Shown here one piece after another: positions 1 to 7,838 of a stretch of DNA of 64,000 nt. The first letter of the stretch is position 1; the number at the start of each line of letters is the position of its first letter. Position numbers and translations under genes: made by a program. The notes beneath the pieces are model-generated. The model was not told where the DNA came from and searched no databases. It saw only the letters and a program-made list of their open reading frames with translations. Source of the DNA: Pseudaquabacterium inlustre (GTDB lineage Bacteria > Pseudomonadota > Gammaproteobacteria > Burkholderiales > Burkholderiaceae_C); contig NZ_JBBUTH010000010.1 in NCBI RefSeq assembly GCF_038066595.1, forward strand, positions 124,001 to 188,000, read 5' to 3'.

Positions 1-410
1 GTGGATTCCGGTCCCAGGCCTCGCAGATTGATGCCCGAGCCGACGGTAACGTTCTGGTTGGCGTTCTGCGTCGTGTTGGTGTGGCCTTCATCGGCGCCCA
101 GGTTGTGGATCTGCGGCAGCTGGCGCAGCAGATCGGTGGTGCTGGCCGCGCCCGACTGTTCGATGGCCTGGCGGTTCATGGACGTGACTGGAGACCCCAC
201 CGGCCCGGCGCCTCGGATCAGCGTACCGGTGATCACCACGCTGCTGTCGGCCGTACCGGACGCTGCCGTCGTCTGCTGGGCGTGAGCGGCCGGCAGCAAC
301 GCTGCGGCAGCGGCCAGTGCGCACGCGCTGCGGGTCATGATCCGGCGATGGGCGTGGGGCGCGGTCTGGCGGGTGGCGCGGCATCTGGCTGGCGCGGTCG
401 TTTGCTGCAT
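1..410 (-). CDS. TonB-dependent receptor, N-terminal part (cut by window edge)
   Basis: Reading leftward from the ATG at 410, the frame stays open to the window edge (about 136 residues). A GGAGAC ribosome site precedes the start. A long n-region is followed by a hydrophobic stretch ending in AHAQQ, a plausible signal peptide. Then comes a typical plug domain: SSVVITGTLIRG, a SxxTTDLLRQLPQ segment and GSGINLRGLGP, the hallmark of the outer-membrane receptor plug. The plug resembles that of the full receptor at 12.3-15.0 kb, so the two are paralogues. The barrel lies outside the window. It is divergent from the P450 gene, which suggests shared control. The ligand is unknown. Confidence 0.85.
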   Translation of the reverse strand, partial: MQQTTAPARCRATRQTAPHAHRRIMTRSACALAAAAALLPAAHAQQTTAASGTADSSVVITGTLIRGAGPVGSPVTSMNRQAIEQSGAASTTDLLRQLPQIHNLGADEGHTNTTQNANQNVTVGSGINLRGLGPES

Positions 411-481
411 GGCTTGTCTCCGGGTTTCTTGGCCTGCATCACGGCTGGACGCAGTGCATCGTGATCCGTATCATGAACTTG

Positions 482-493
482 ATTGTTAACAAT
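482..493. promoter_or_regulatory. Palindrome in the receptor/P450 divergent promoter
   Basis: ATTGTTAACAAT is a perfect 12-base palindrome in the only AT-rich part of the 115-base gap between the divergent TonB receptor and P450 starts. It lies 32 bases before the P450 ATG. Position and symmetry fit a repressor or activator site. No regulator gene is adjacent, so the binding protein is unknown. Confidence 0.4.
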
Positions 494-525
494 GTGATTA
501 GCAACAAACCCGGAGACATGGCCGC

Positions 526-1791
526 ATGACCCAGCCCAAGACGGCGCCCGCCACTTCGGCGCCCGCCACCTGTCCGCACGCCTGTCAGCACAACGGGCCT
601 GAGGACTTCGACGCCCTGGCCCCCGAGGACTTCGACAGCCCCTACCCGATGTACGCCAGGCTGCGCGCCGAGTGCCCGGTGGCGCGCACGAACGCCTGGG
701 GCGGCTTCTGGGCGCTCACTCGCCATGAAGACGTGGCCCACGCCGCAGCCGACTGGCGCAGCTTCACCACCACGGTGCAGAACGTGGTGCCGCGCCTGGC
801 CTTCACCGGCCGCCGCCCGCCGCTGCACCTGGATCCGCCCGAGCACACCACCTACCGCCGCGCCATCGATCCGCTGCTCAGCCGCGAGCGCGTGCAGCGT
901 CTGGAGCCGGTGATCCGCCGGCTCTCGCGCGAGCTGCTGGCGCCGATGCTGGCGCGCGGCCGCGGCGATATCTGCAGCGAGCTTTCGGCCAAGCTGCCCA
1001 TCGCCGTGTTTGCCGAGTGGATGAACCTGCCCGCTGACCAGGTGGATGCGCTGCGAGAGACCGGCCGTGCCTATGCCATTGCGGTGCAGACCGCGGCCGA
1101 TGACGATGTGCGCCAGACCAGCTTTGCGCTCTACGACATGGCCCGCGCGCTGATCGCCGAGCGCCGCCAGCGCCCCATGCCCGCCGATGAGGACATCACC
1201 AGCGCGCTGCTGGCCCTGCGCGTGGACGGCGCACCGCTGCCCGACGAGCTGGTGGTGGGTGCCGTGCGCCAGATCCTGGTGGTGGGCATCATCGCGCCCA
1301 ATGTGCTGATCGGCAGCATTGCCGTGCACCTGTCTCGCCATCCCGATCTGCAGCAGCGTCTGCGTGCCGATGCCACGCTGATGCCGGCCGCGATCGAGGA
1401 GTTTCTGCGTCTGTACACGCCCTACCGCGGCTTTGCCCGCACGCCCACGCGCGACCTCATGCTGCACGGCGTCACGCTGGCCAAGGACGCGCCGGTGGCC
1501 CTGGTGTACGCCGCCGCCAACCGCGATGAGCGCGTGTTCGAGCGGCCGGATGATTTCATCCTTGACCGGCCCAACATCCGCAGCCACCTGGCCTTTGGCC
1601 GCGGCCCGCATGTGTGCCCCGGCGCCGGGCTGGCGCGGCTGCAGCTGCGTGTGGTGTTCGAGGAACTGCTGGCTGCCACCACGCACTTCGAGGTGGATGG
1701 CCCCATCACCACCACGCGCTGCCCCGAGATCGGCGCGCTGGAGGTTCCGTTGAAGCTGATGCCGTCCAAGCAGTCAGGTGGCGCGGCATGA
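526..1791 (+). CDS. Cytochrome P450
   Basis: A 421-residue soluble bacterial P450. The heme loop reads FGRGPHVCPG with the thiolate ligand at Cys364, and the K-helix ExxR is E292-F-L-R295. The I-helix is unusual. Where most P450s have (A/G)Gx(D/E)T for proton delivery, this one reads G254-I-I-A-P-N-V260. Aligned from the HPDL segment, Ile and Ala replace the acid-alcohol pair. A GGAGA ribosome site precedes the ATG. The stop overlaps the MFS start (ATGA), so the two are translationally coupled, suggesting one substrate is imported and oxidised. No ferredoxin or reductase partner is adjacent. The substrate cannot be told from sequence. Confidence 0.9.
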   Translation: MTQPKTAPATSAPATCPHACQHNGPEDFDALAPEDFDSPYPMYARLRAECPVARTNAWGGFWALTRHEDVAHAAADWRSFTTTVQNVVPRLAFTGRRPPLHLDPPEHTTYRRAIDPLLSRERVQRLEPVIRRLSRELLAPMLARGRGDICSELSAKLPIAVFAEWMNLPADQVDALRETGRAYAIAVQTAADDDVRQTSFALYDMARALIAERRQRPMPADEDITSALLALRVDGAPLPDELVVGAVRQILVVGIIAPNVLIGSIAVHLSRHPDLQQRLRADATLMPAAIEEFLRLYTPYRGFARTPTRDLMLHGVTLAKDAPVALVYAAANRDERVFERPDDFILDRPNIRSHLAFGRGPHVCPGAGLARLQLRVVFEELLAATTHFEVDGPITTTRCPEIGALEVPLKLMPSKQSGGAA

Positions 1792-3158
1792 AGGCGTCTG
1801 ACCTGCATCTGCCCGCCGTGGCGGCCGGCGCTTGCAGCACCACAGGGGTCGACCCCGCCGACGTCAACCGCCTGCTCACGCTGCGCCTGATCCTGCCCTT
1901 TCTGGGCCTGATCGTGCTGAACTCGCTGGACCGCGTGAATGTGGGCTTTGCCGCGCTGCGCATGAACGCCGAACTGGGCTTCAGCCCCGCCACCTACGGC
2001 TTCGGCGTGGGCCTGTTCTTTGCTGGTTACATGGTGGCGCAAGTGCCCAGCATGTGGCTGCTGCAGCGCTACGGCATGCGGCGCTGGATGTGCGGCGTGG
2101 TGCTGTCCTGGGGCCTGGTGGCCACGGCCACGGCCTTTGTGCAGGACGCCACCTCGTTCTTCGCGCTGCGCTTTGCGCTCGGCCTGGCCGAGGCCGGCTT
2201 CGCGCCGGGTGTCACCTGGTGCTGCGCGCGCTGGGTGCCGCAGCGCTTTCGCGGCGGCGCCATCGGGCTGACGATGGTGGCCATTCCGCTGTCGGTGGTG
2301 ATCGGCGGGCCCTTGTCGGGCTGGCTGATGGAGATCCGCAATCCGCTGGGCCTGCCGGGCTGGCGCTTCATGATCCTGGCCGAGGGCCTGCCCACCGTGC
2401 TGCTGGGCGTGGCGCTGTGGTGGTGGGTGGTGGACTCACCCGAGCAGGCCACCTGGCTCACGCCCGCTCAGCAACGCTGGCTGGCCGATACGCTGCGCGT
2501 CGAGGCGCGCGGGCGCAGTGAGCCACACGCCACCGAGAGCCAGCTGCAGCCCAGCAGCCAGCGCATGTGGCAGGCACTGCGCCCGCTGCTGGGCAGCACG
2601 TTGTTCTGGGGTTGCGCACTGGTGTGGTTCAGCCTGCTGACCGGCGCCTACGGCCTGATGTACTGGCTGCCGCTGGTCATCAAGCAGGCCTCGGGGCAGG
2701 GCGCGCTGGCCATCGGCTGGCTCAGCGCGCTGCCCTGGGTGGGCGTGGCTGCTGGCATGCTGCTGAACCCGCGCCACTCCGACCGCAGCGGCGAGCGCCA
2801 CCTGCACATCGCCGTGCCGGCCTTGGTGGCGGCCCTGGCCCTGGTGGCTGCCGCCTTTGCGCCCCACGGCGCATTGGCCCTGGCGCTGCTGGTGGCGGCC
2901 GGCCTGGGCCTGGGCGCCGCACAAGGCACCTTCTGGACGCTGCCCACCAGCGCGCTGAGCCCCGCCGCCCTGCCCATGGGCATCGCGCTCGTCAACATGG
3001 CCGGCAACCTGGGCGGCCTGCTCGGGCCGTCGGCCATCGGCGCGCTGCGCCAGGCCACCGGCTCGTACCAGTGGCCGGTGCTGGCGGTGGCGGCGGTGAT
3101 GGGGCTGGGGGCGGTGGTGGTGCTGGCCATGCGACCGTCGGACGACAGGAGGCCGTGA
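1788..3158 (+). CDS. MFS transporter, anion:cation symporter-like
   Basis: About 456 residues with twelve predicted membrane segments. The first reads LPFLGLIVLNSLDRVNVGFAAL, the DRxNxGxA pattern of the ACS branch of the major facilitator superfamily, which imports organic anions such as phthalate, hexuronates and 4-hydroxyphenylacetate. The start is the ATG overlapping the P450 stop. The same frame is open further upstream, but only through P450 sequence. A GAGGCCG/CGGCCTC inverted repeat (3149-3172) spans the stop codon and may act as a weak terminator hairpin. The likely job is import of the P450 substrate across the inner membrane. Confidence 0.85.
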   Translation: MKASDLHLPAVAAGACSTTGVDPADVNRLLTLRLILPFLGLIVLNSLDRVNVGFAALRMNAELGFSPATYGFGVGLFFAGYMVAQVPSMWLLQRYGMRRWMCGVVLSWGLVATATAFVQDATSFFALRFALGLAEAGFAPGVTWCCARWVPQRFRGGAIGLTMVAIPLSVVIGGPLSGWLMEIRNPLGLPGWRFMILAEGLPTVLLGVALWWWVVDSPEQATWLTPAQQRWLADTLRVEARGRSEPHATESQLQPSSQRMWQALRPLLGSTLFWGCALVWFSLLTGAYGLMYWLPLVIKQASGQGALAIGWLSALPWVGVAAGMLLNPRHSDRSGERHLHIAVPALVAALALVAAAFAPHGALALALLVAAGLGLGAAQGTFWTLPTSALSPAALPMGIALVNMAGNLGGLLGPSAIGALRQATGSYQWPVLAVAAVMGLGAVVVLAMRPSDDRRP

Positions 3159-3248
3159 GCCGCATCGGCCTCAGGCGCACCACGGACTGCGAGCCAGTCG
3201 TCCAGCCGCCGGACCGGGTCGCCACCCTGCAGTTTAGAATTCACCCAG

Positions 3249-3270
3249 CTATTCAATGAACTATTCATTG
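3249..3270. promoter_or_regulatory. Direct and inverted repeats before the HipA-type gene
   Basis: CTATTCA occurs twice with a 12-base period (3249-3255 and 3261-3267). CAATGAA and TTCATTG form a perfect 7-base inverted repeat with a 3-base spacer (3254-3270). The last base abuts the GGAG ribosome site at 3270-3273. HipA/HipB-type systems are autoregulated, and this kinase carries its own HTH, so an autoregulatory operator here is a reasonable inference. Confidence 0.45.
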
Positions 3271-3280
3271 GAGTATCTGG

Positions 3281-4660
3281 TTGGGCACTGATCTGCATTC
3301 AGCTGGCGTGGTGACGGCCCAGGCGCTGGAGCGTCAGTTGCGGCGTGGACCCCAATCGGCTGCGCAGCTGATGGCGGTGCTGGGCGTCAGCCAGCCCACG
3401 CTGTCGCGGGCCATTCAGCGACTGGGCCCTGCAGTCACCACTTTCAAGCCCCAGGGCGAGCGCACGCCGCGCTATGCGCTGCTGCGCCCGCTGCCCGATG
3501 GCCTGCCGCCACGCCAGCGCATTTACCGCGTGCTGCGCAGCGGCAGCATCGAGCCCTTTGCCGATGTGGAGTTTCTGGTGGGTGGCGCGACGCTTGAGCG
3601 CATCGGCAAGCTCGCCCGGCTCTACGAGGGGCTGCCGCCCTACATGGTGTTTGCGGCCCCGTCGGGATTTCTCGGGCGCCAAGTGGCCGGGCAGGCGTCC
3701 AGGGGACAGCCGTCGCTGCCCGTCAGCCTTAAGGACTGGGGCGACTACCATCGCGTGGTCTACCTCTTTCTGCATGGCACCAACACGCCCGGCAATCTGC
3801 TGTACGGCGAGTTGCCAGTGCAGCAGTCGCTGAACCTGAGGCAGATCGTGCCGACGACCGTGGCAGAGAAGCTCGGTCACTACGACGCGATGGCGGCCAT
3901 GCTGCGCGAAGCCTCGCACGGCTCCAGCGCCGGCGGCGAGCAACCCAAGTTCCTGGCCAGGGTGGAGGACGCCGGACATGTCATCGTGAAGTTCGCCCGG
4001 CGCGGCAGCCGCATGGCCGAACTGCTGCCGCTGGAGCACCTGGCGCTCAAGGCGCTGGCGGATGTGGGCGTGCCCGCCGCCACCACGCAATTGCTGGCCT
4101 CCAGCGAGCATGTGTTTCTGGAGGTGCAGCGCTTTGACCGCGTGGGGCCCCATGGCCGCCTGGGCATGCTGTCGGCCGGCGCGGTGGACGACGAATTCTT
4201 CGGGCTGCGCGACACCTGGTCGCAGTTTGCGAGGCGCTGCGCGCAGGCCGGGTACATCTCGGCGGCGCACGCCCGCCTCATCGACGTGATGGCTGCGTTC
4301 AGCGAACTGATCGGCAACACCGATCGGCACTTCGAGAACCTCTCGCTGCTCATCGGCGAGGACGGCGAGTACGCGGGCGTGGCGCCCGCCTACGACATCC
4401 TGCCGATGCGCTACGCCTCCATCGGCGGTGGCGTGGACCCCGCACTGCGGCCCATCACGCCCCAACTGGGCGCCGTGGGTGCCCAGCCGGCCGTGTGGCT
4501 GCCAGCAGCCCGCGCGGCCGAGCAATTCTGGTCCGCCGTGCAGACAGCCGAACTGGCAGCTCCCATTTCCCAGCCCTGGCGGCAGCTGGCGGAGACCAAC
4601 CGCCAGGTGGCCAGGGACTTTGTGCAGCCCCTGCTGCCGGATGTTCCGGTGGGACGTTAG
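3281..4660 (+). CDS. yjjJ: HipA-family toxin kinase, YjjJ/HipH type with fused HTH
   Basis: A 459-residue protein starting at TTG with GGAG seven bases upstream. Residues about 10-50 form a winged-helix HTH (GVSQPTLSRAIQRLG), as in the YjjJ/HipH branch, where the DNA-binding module is fused rather than supplied by a separate HipB. The kinase core has GGEQPKF (218-224), the GNTDRHFEN catalytic loop with Asp348 and Asn353, and YDILP with the metal-binding Asp372. All key residues are present, so it is probably active. HipA kinases phosphorylate targets such as glutamyl- or tryptophanyl-tRNA synthetase; the target here is unknown. No separate antitoxin gene is adjacent. Confidence 0.85.
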   Translation: MGTDLHSAGVVTAQALERQLRRGPQSAAQLMAVLGVSQPTLSRAIQRLGPAVTTFKPQGERTPRYALLRPLPDGLPPRQRIYRVLRSGSIEPFADVEFLVGGATLERIGKLARLYEGLPPYMVFAAPSGFLGRQVAGQASRGQPSLPVSLKDWGDYHRVVYLFLHGTNTPGNLLYGELPVQQSLNLRQIVPTTVAEKLGHYDAMAAMLREASHGSSAGGEQPKFLARVEDAGHVIVKFARRGSRMAELLPLEHLALKALADVGVPAATTQLLASSEHVFLEVQRFDRVGPHGRLGMLSAGAVDDEFFGLRDTWSQFARRCAQAGYISAAHARLIDVMAAFSELIGNTDRHFENLSLLIGEDGEYAGVAPAYDILPMRYASIGGGVDPALRPITPQLGAVGAQPAVWLPAARAAEQFWSAVQTAELAAPISQPWRQLAETNRQVARDFVQPLLPDVPVGR

Positions 4661-4726
4661 GCGCAAGGCGGAGTGGATGCCGCGATTGCTCGTTTGAGAG
4701 GCGTTTCGGCACCGGCGGCGCGCCGT

Positions 4727-5716
4727 TCACGAATCGATCTTGATCCCCGCCGCCTTGACCAGCGCGCTGTACTTGCTGCGCTCGGCGCGCATGAACTCGG
4801 CAAAGCGCTCGGGTGCGCCGCCGCCGTCCTCGGCGCCGTTCTGCGCCAGACGCTCCTGCACATCGGGCAGGGCCAGGGCGCGCTGGATGTCCTCGCTCAT
4901 GCGCTTGACCATGACTGCCGGCATGCCCTTGGGGCCGGCCAGGCCGTACCAGGTGGTGGCGTCGAAGTCGGGCAGGCCGGCTTCGGCCACGGTGGGCACA
5001 TCGGGGTAGGCCTTCGAGCGCTTGGGCCGGGTCTGGGCGATGGCGATGACCTTGCCGCTCTTCACATGCGGCGTGGCGGCCGTCATGGTCTCGAAGCTGT
5101 ACTGCACCTGGCCGCCGATCAGGTCGGTGATCAACGGGCCTGAGCCGCGGTAGGGAATGTGCAGCGCGAACACCTTGGCGCGGTGCTTGAACAGCTCCAG
5201 CGCCAGGTGCTGGGCCGAGGCGGGGCCCGACGAGCCGAAGGTCACCTGGCCGGGTTGCGCCTTGCACGCGGCGATCAGCTCGGGCAGCGTGCGCGCGGTC
5301 TGGCTGGTGTTGCCGATCAGCAGGTTGGGTGTCACGCCCACCAGCGTGAGCGGGCTGAAGTCGGTTTCGGGGTTGTAGCTCAGCTTGGGGTTGAGCGCCG
5401 GGGCGATGGCGTGGCTGTTGATGTGGGCCATCAGCAGCGTGCTGCCGTCGCCCGGCTGCTTGGCCACATGCTCGGCGGCCAGCACGCCGGCCGCACCGGC
5501 CTTGTTGTCGACGATGACGTTGAGCTTCCACATCTCCTGCAGCTTGGGCGCCAGCACGCGCGCCAGCGTGTCGGTGCCGCCGCCGGGCGGAAAGCCCACC
5601 ACGATGCGCACCGGCCCATTGGGCAGGGCCTGCAGGTTCTGCGGGGTCTGAGCCTGCAAGGCGGGGGCGGCAAGGGCCGCGCCGGCCCCGATGGCAAAGC
5701 TGCGCCGGTCGATCAT
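4727..5716 (-). CDS. Bug/TctC-family tripartite tricarboxylate transporter substrate-binding protein
   Basis: A 329-residue periplasmic binding protein. It opens with MIDRRSFAIGAGAALAAPALQAQ, an RR-containing, possibly Tat-type, signal peptide. The mature part shows the family hallmarks: GPVRIVVGFPPGGGTDTLARVL near the start and YNPETDFSPLTLVG in the middle. Such proteins bind carboxylates and are strongly expanded in Burkholderiales, often without TctA/TctB nearby, as here. An AGGAGAC ribosome site sits before the ATG. It follows the aminotransferase by 36 bases, so the two are probably co-transcribed, hinting that its ligand feeds amino- or hydroxy-acid metabolism. Confidence 0.88.
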   Translation of the reverse strand: MIDRRSFAIGAGAALAAPALQAQTPQNLQALPNGPVRIVVGFPPGGGTDTLARVLAPKLQEMWKLNVIVDNKAGAAGVLAAEHVAKQPGDGSTLLMAHINSHAIAPALNPKLSYNPETDFSPLTLVGVTPNLLIGNTSQTARTLPELIAACKAQPGQVTFGSSGPASAQHLALELFKHRAKVFALHIPYRGSGPLITDLIGGQVQYSFETMTAATPHVKSGKVIAIAQTRPKRSKAYPDVPTVAEAGLPDFDATTWYGLAGPKGMPAVMVKRMSEDIQRALALPDVQERLAQNGAEDGGGAPERFAEFMRAERSKYSALVKAAGIKIDS

Positions 5717-5752
5717 CGTGGGTCTCCTGGTGTCTTGTGAAGGTCTGGCGGC

Positions 5753-6991
5753 TCAGGCCAGCGGCGTGAGCGCGGCGCCCGGATGCGCAGCGAAGTGGTC
5801 CATCGCCGCGTGCACGCCGCTGCCGGCGATGGCGATGCCGGCCAGCTTCAGCCCCATCTCCACGCCGGCCACCATGGCCAGCAGCGTGAGGTCGTTGCTG
5901 TCGCCCAGATGGCCCATGCGGAACATGCGGCCCTTGAGCTTGCCCAGACCCGTGCCCAGCGACAGGTCAAAGCGCTGGTGGATCAGCTTGCGCAGCGCGT
6001 CGGCGTCCACGCCCGGCGGCGTGATCACGCCGGTGAGCACCGGCGAATAAACGGCCGGGTCAGCGCACTGGATGGGCAGGCCCCAGGCGTTGACGGCGGC
6101 ACGCACGCCCGCGGCCCAGCGCTGGTGGCGGGCGAAGACGTTGGCCAGGCCTTCCTCGCGCAGCATGTCCAGCGCCTCGGCCAGGCCGTAGAGCAGGTTG
6201 GTGCTGGGCGTGTACGGCCAGTAGCCGTCGGCGTTCATCGCCACGATCTCGTCCCAGGCCCAGAAGGCCTTGGGCAGGCGCGCCGTCTTGCTGGCTTCCA
6301 GCGCCTTGGGCGACAGCGCATTGAAGCTGATGCCCGGCGGCAGCATCAGGCCCTTTTGCGAGCCGCTGACGGTGACGTCCACGCCCCAGGCGTCGTGCCG
6401 GTACTCGGCGCTGGCCAGGCCGGAGATGCTGTCCACCATCAGCAGCGCCGGGTGGCCGGCGGCATCGATGGCGCGGCGCACCGCGGCGATGTCGGAGGTG
6501 ACACCGGTGGAGGTTTCGTTGTGCACCACGCAGACGGCGCGGATGCGGTGCGCGGTGTCCTGCTTCAGCCGGGCCTCGATCAAGTCGGCCTGCACGCCGC
6601 GCCGCCAGCCGGGCGCGGCGGGCAACTGGTCATCGGCGCCCTGGTAGCTCAGCACTTCGGTCTCCAGGCCCAGGCGCGCGGCCATCTTCTGCCACAGGCT
6701 GGCGAAGTGGCCGGTTTCGAACATCAGCACGGGGTCGCCGGGCGAGCAGGTGTTGACCAACGCCGCCTCCCACGCGCCGGTGCCCGAGGCCGGGTAGATC
6801 ACCACCGGGTGCTGCGTCTGGAAGACCTCGCGGATGCCCGACAGCACGCGCCGGCCCAGGGCGCCGAACTCCGGCCCGCGGTGGTCGATCGTCGGCAGGC
6901 TCATGGCCCGCAGGATGCGGTCGGGCACCGGGCTGGGGCCGGGGATCTGCAGGAAGTGGTGGCCGGTGGCGTGCTGGTCGAGGCGGAGCAT
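5753..6991 (-). CDS. Class V aminotransferase, serine-glyoxylate/alanine-glyoxylate type
   Basis: A PLP-dependent fold-type I aminotransferase of about 412 residues. Landmarks are FLQIPGPSPVPDRILRAM at the N-terminus, YPASGTGAWE, the PLP aspartate in MVDSISGLAS, and the Schiff-base lysine in SGSQKGLMLPPG (Lys213). This pattern is that of serine-glyoxylate aminotransferase of one-carbon and glyoxylate metabolism. The frame extends upstream to a TTG at 7045, but I chose the ATG at 6991. Relatives begin there, and the longer form would place a regulatory palindrome inside the gene. It is divergent from a GntR regulator and the FAD/Fe-S oxidoreductase, consistent with glycolate/glyoxylate-like chemistry. 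Confidence 0.85.
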   Translation of the reverse strand: MLRLDQHATGHHFLQIPGPSPVPDRILRAMSLPTIDHRGPEFGALGRRVLSGIREVFQTQHPVVIYPASGTGAWEAALVNTCSPGDPVLMFETGHFASLWQKMAARLGLETEVLSYQGADDQLPAAPGWRRGVQADLIEARLKQDTAHRIRAVCVVHNETSTGVTSDIAAVRRAIDAAGHPALLMVDSISGLASAEYRHDAWGVDVTVSGSQKGLMLPPGISFNALSPKALEASKTARLPKAFWAWDEIVAMNADGYWPYTPSTNLLYGLAEALDMLREEGLANVFARHQRWAAGVRAAVNAWGLPIQCADPAVYSPVLTGVITPPGVDADALRKLIHQRFDLSLGTGLGKLKGRMFRMGHLGDSNDLTLLAMVAGVEMGLKLAGIAIAGSGVHAAMDHFAAHPGAALTPLA

Positions 6992-7035
6992 GGCAGGGCG
7001 GGCGCAAAGGCCGTTTCGTCGGATGGCCGCAAATA

Positions 7036-7045
7036 TTGCATGCAA
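7036..7045. promoter_or_regulatory. TTGCATGCAA palindrome, copy 1
   Basis: A perfect 10-base palindrome 45 bases upstream of the chosen aminotransferase start. An identical core recurs at 7102-7111. Two copies in the divergent promoter beside a GntR gene strongly suggest the operator of that regulator. Confidence 0.6.
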
Positions 7046-7100
7046 AACGCAAAGCGGCTTGAGCGTTTACCCGGCATATCCAACGGATCATGGCGTTTGA

Positions 7101-7112
7101 TTTGCATGCAAA
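7101..7112. promoter_or_regulatory. TTTGCATGCAAA palindrome, copy 2
   Basis: A perfect 12-base palindrome ending exactly at the base before the GntR ATG (7113). Its centre is 66 bases from that of copy 1. A site this close to the start would allow autorepression by blocking transcription or initiation. Confidence 0.6.
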
Positions 7113-7817
7113 ATGCGATACATGGCTGAAGTCATCGAAATCTCCCGCCTCGGGCTCACCGACCAGGTGGCCGCGCGGCTGCGCACGCTGCTGGTGGAAG
7201 GGCGCATCCCGCCCGGCGCCAAACTCAATGAACGGGTGTTGGCCGAGCAGCTGCGCGTGTCACGCACGCCGCTGCGCGAGGCCATCAAGCTGCTGGCCCA
7301 GGAGGGCCTGGTGGACCTGCTGCCCAACCGCGGCGCGGTGGCCGTCAAGCTCACCGAGACCGACATCCAGCACAGCTTCGAGGTGCTGGCCGGTCTGGAA
7401 GCCTTGTCGGGCGAACTGGCCGCACAACGCATCACGGCCGCCCAGCTCACCGAATTGCGCGCCAAGCACCACGAGATGCTGGCGGCCTTCGAGCGGCGCG
7501 ACCTGTCGAACTACTACCGCCTGAATGCCGCCATCCACGCCGGCATGAACGAGGCCGCGGGCAACCCGGTGCTGGCCGCCACCTATGCCCGCATCAATGC
7601 CCGGGTGCAGTCACTGCGCTTTCGCACCAACCAGGACGAGGCCAAGTGGCGCCTGGCGGTGGACGAGCACAGCCAGATGATGCAGGCGCTGACCGAGCGC
7701 GACGGCCCGCGCCTGGCCCGCATCCTCACCGAGCACCTGCAGCACAAGCGCGATTCGGTGCTGCAGCAGTTGCGCGCCGCGGGCGATGCCGCGGCCATCG
7801 TGGCCGCCCCGAAATGA
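7113..7817 (+). CDS. GntR-family regulator, FadR/FCD subfamily
   Basis: A 234-residue regulator. The N-terminal winged helix (LNERVLAEQLRVSRTPLREAIKLLAQEGLV) is a textbook GntR DNA-binding segment. The C-terminal FCD helical domain binds carboxylate ligands, often with a metal held by histidines such as those in AIHAGM and VDEHSQMMQAL. The start is the ATG directly after the palindrome; a second in-frame ATG lies at 7122, and neither has a clear ribosome site. It is followed after 21 bases by the FAD/Fe-S oxidoreductase and is divergent from the aminotransferase/Bug pair. It probably controls both directions through the TTGCATGCAA sites. Confidence 0.88.
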   Translation: MRYMAEVIEISRLGLTDQVAARLRTLLVEGRIPPGAKLNERVLAEQLRVSRTPLREAIKLLAQEGLVDLLPNRGAVAVKLTETDIQHSFEVLAGLEALSGELAAQRITAAQLTELRAKHHEMLAAFERRDLSNYYRLNAAIHAGMNEAAGNPVLAATYARINARVQSLRFRTNQDEAKWRLAVDEHSQMMQALTERDGPRLARILTEHLQHKRDSVLQQLRAAGDAAAIVAAPK

Positions 7818-7838
7818 CCGCACCGGATTGAGCGCCCC

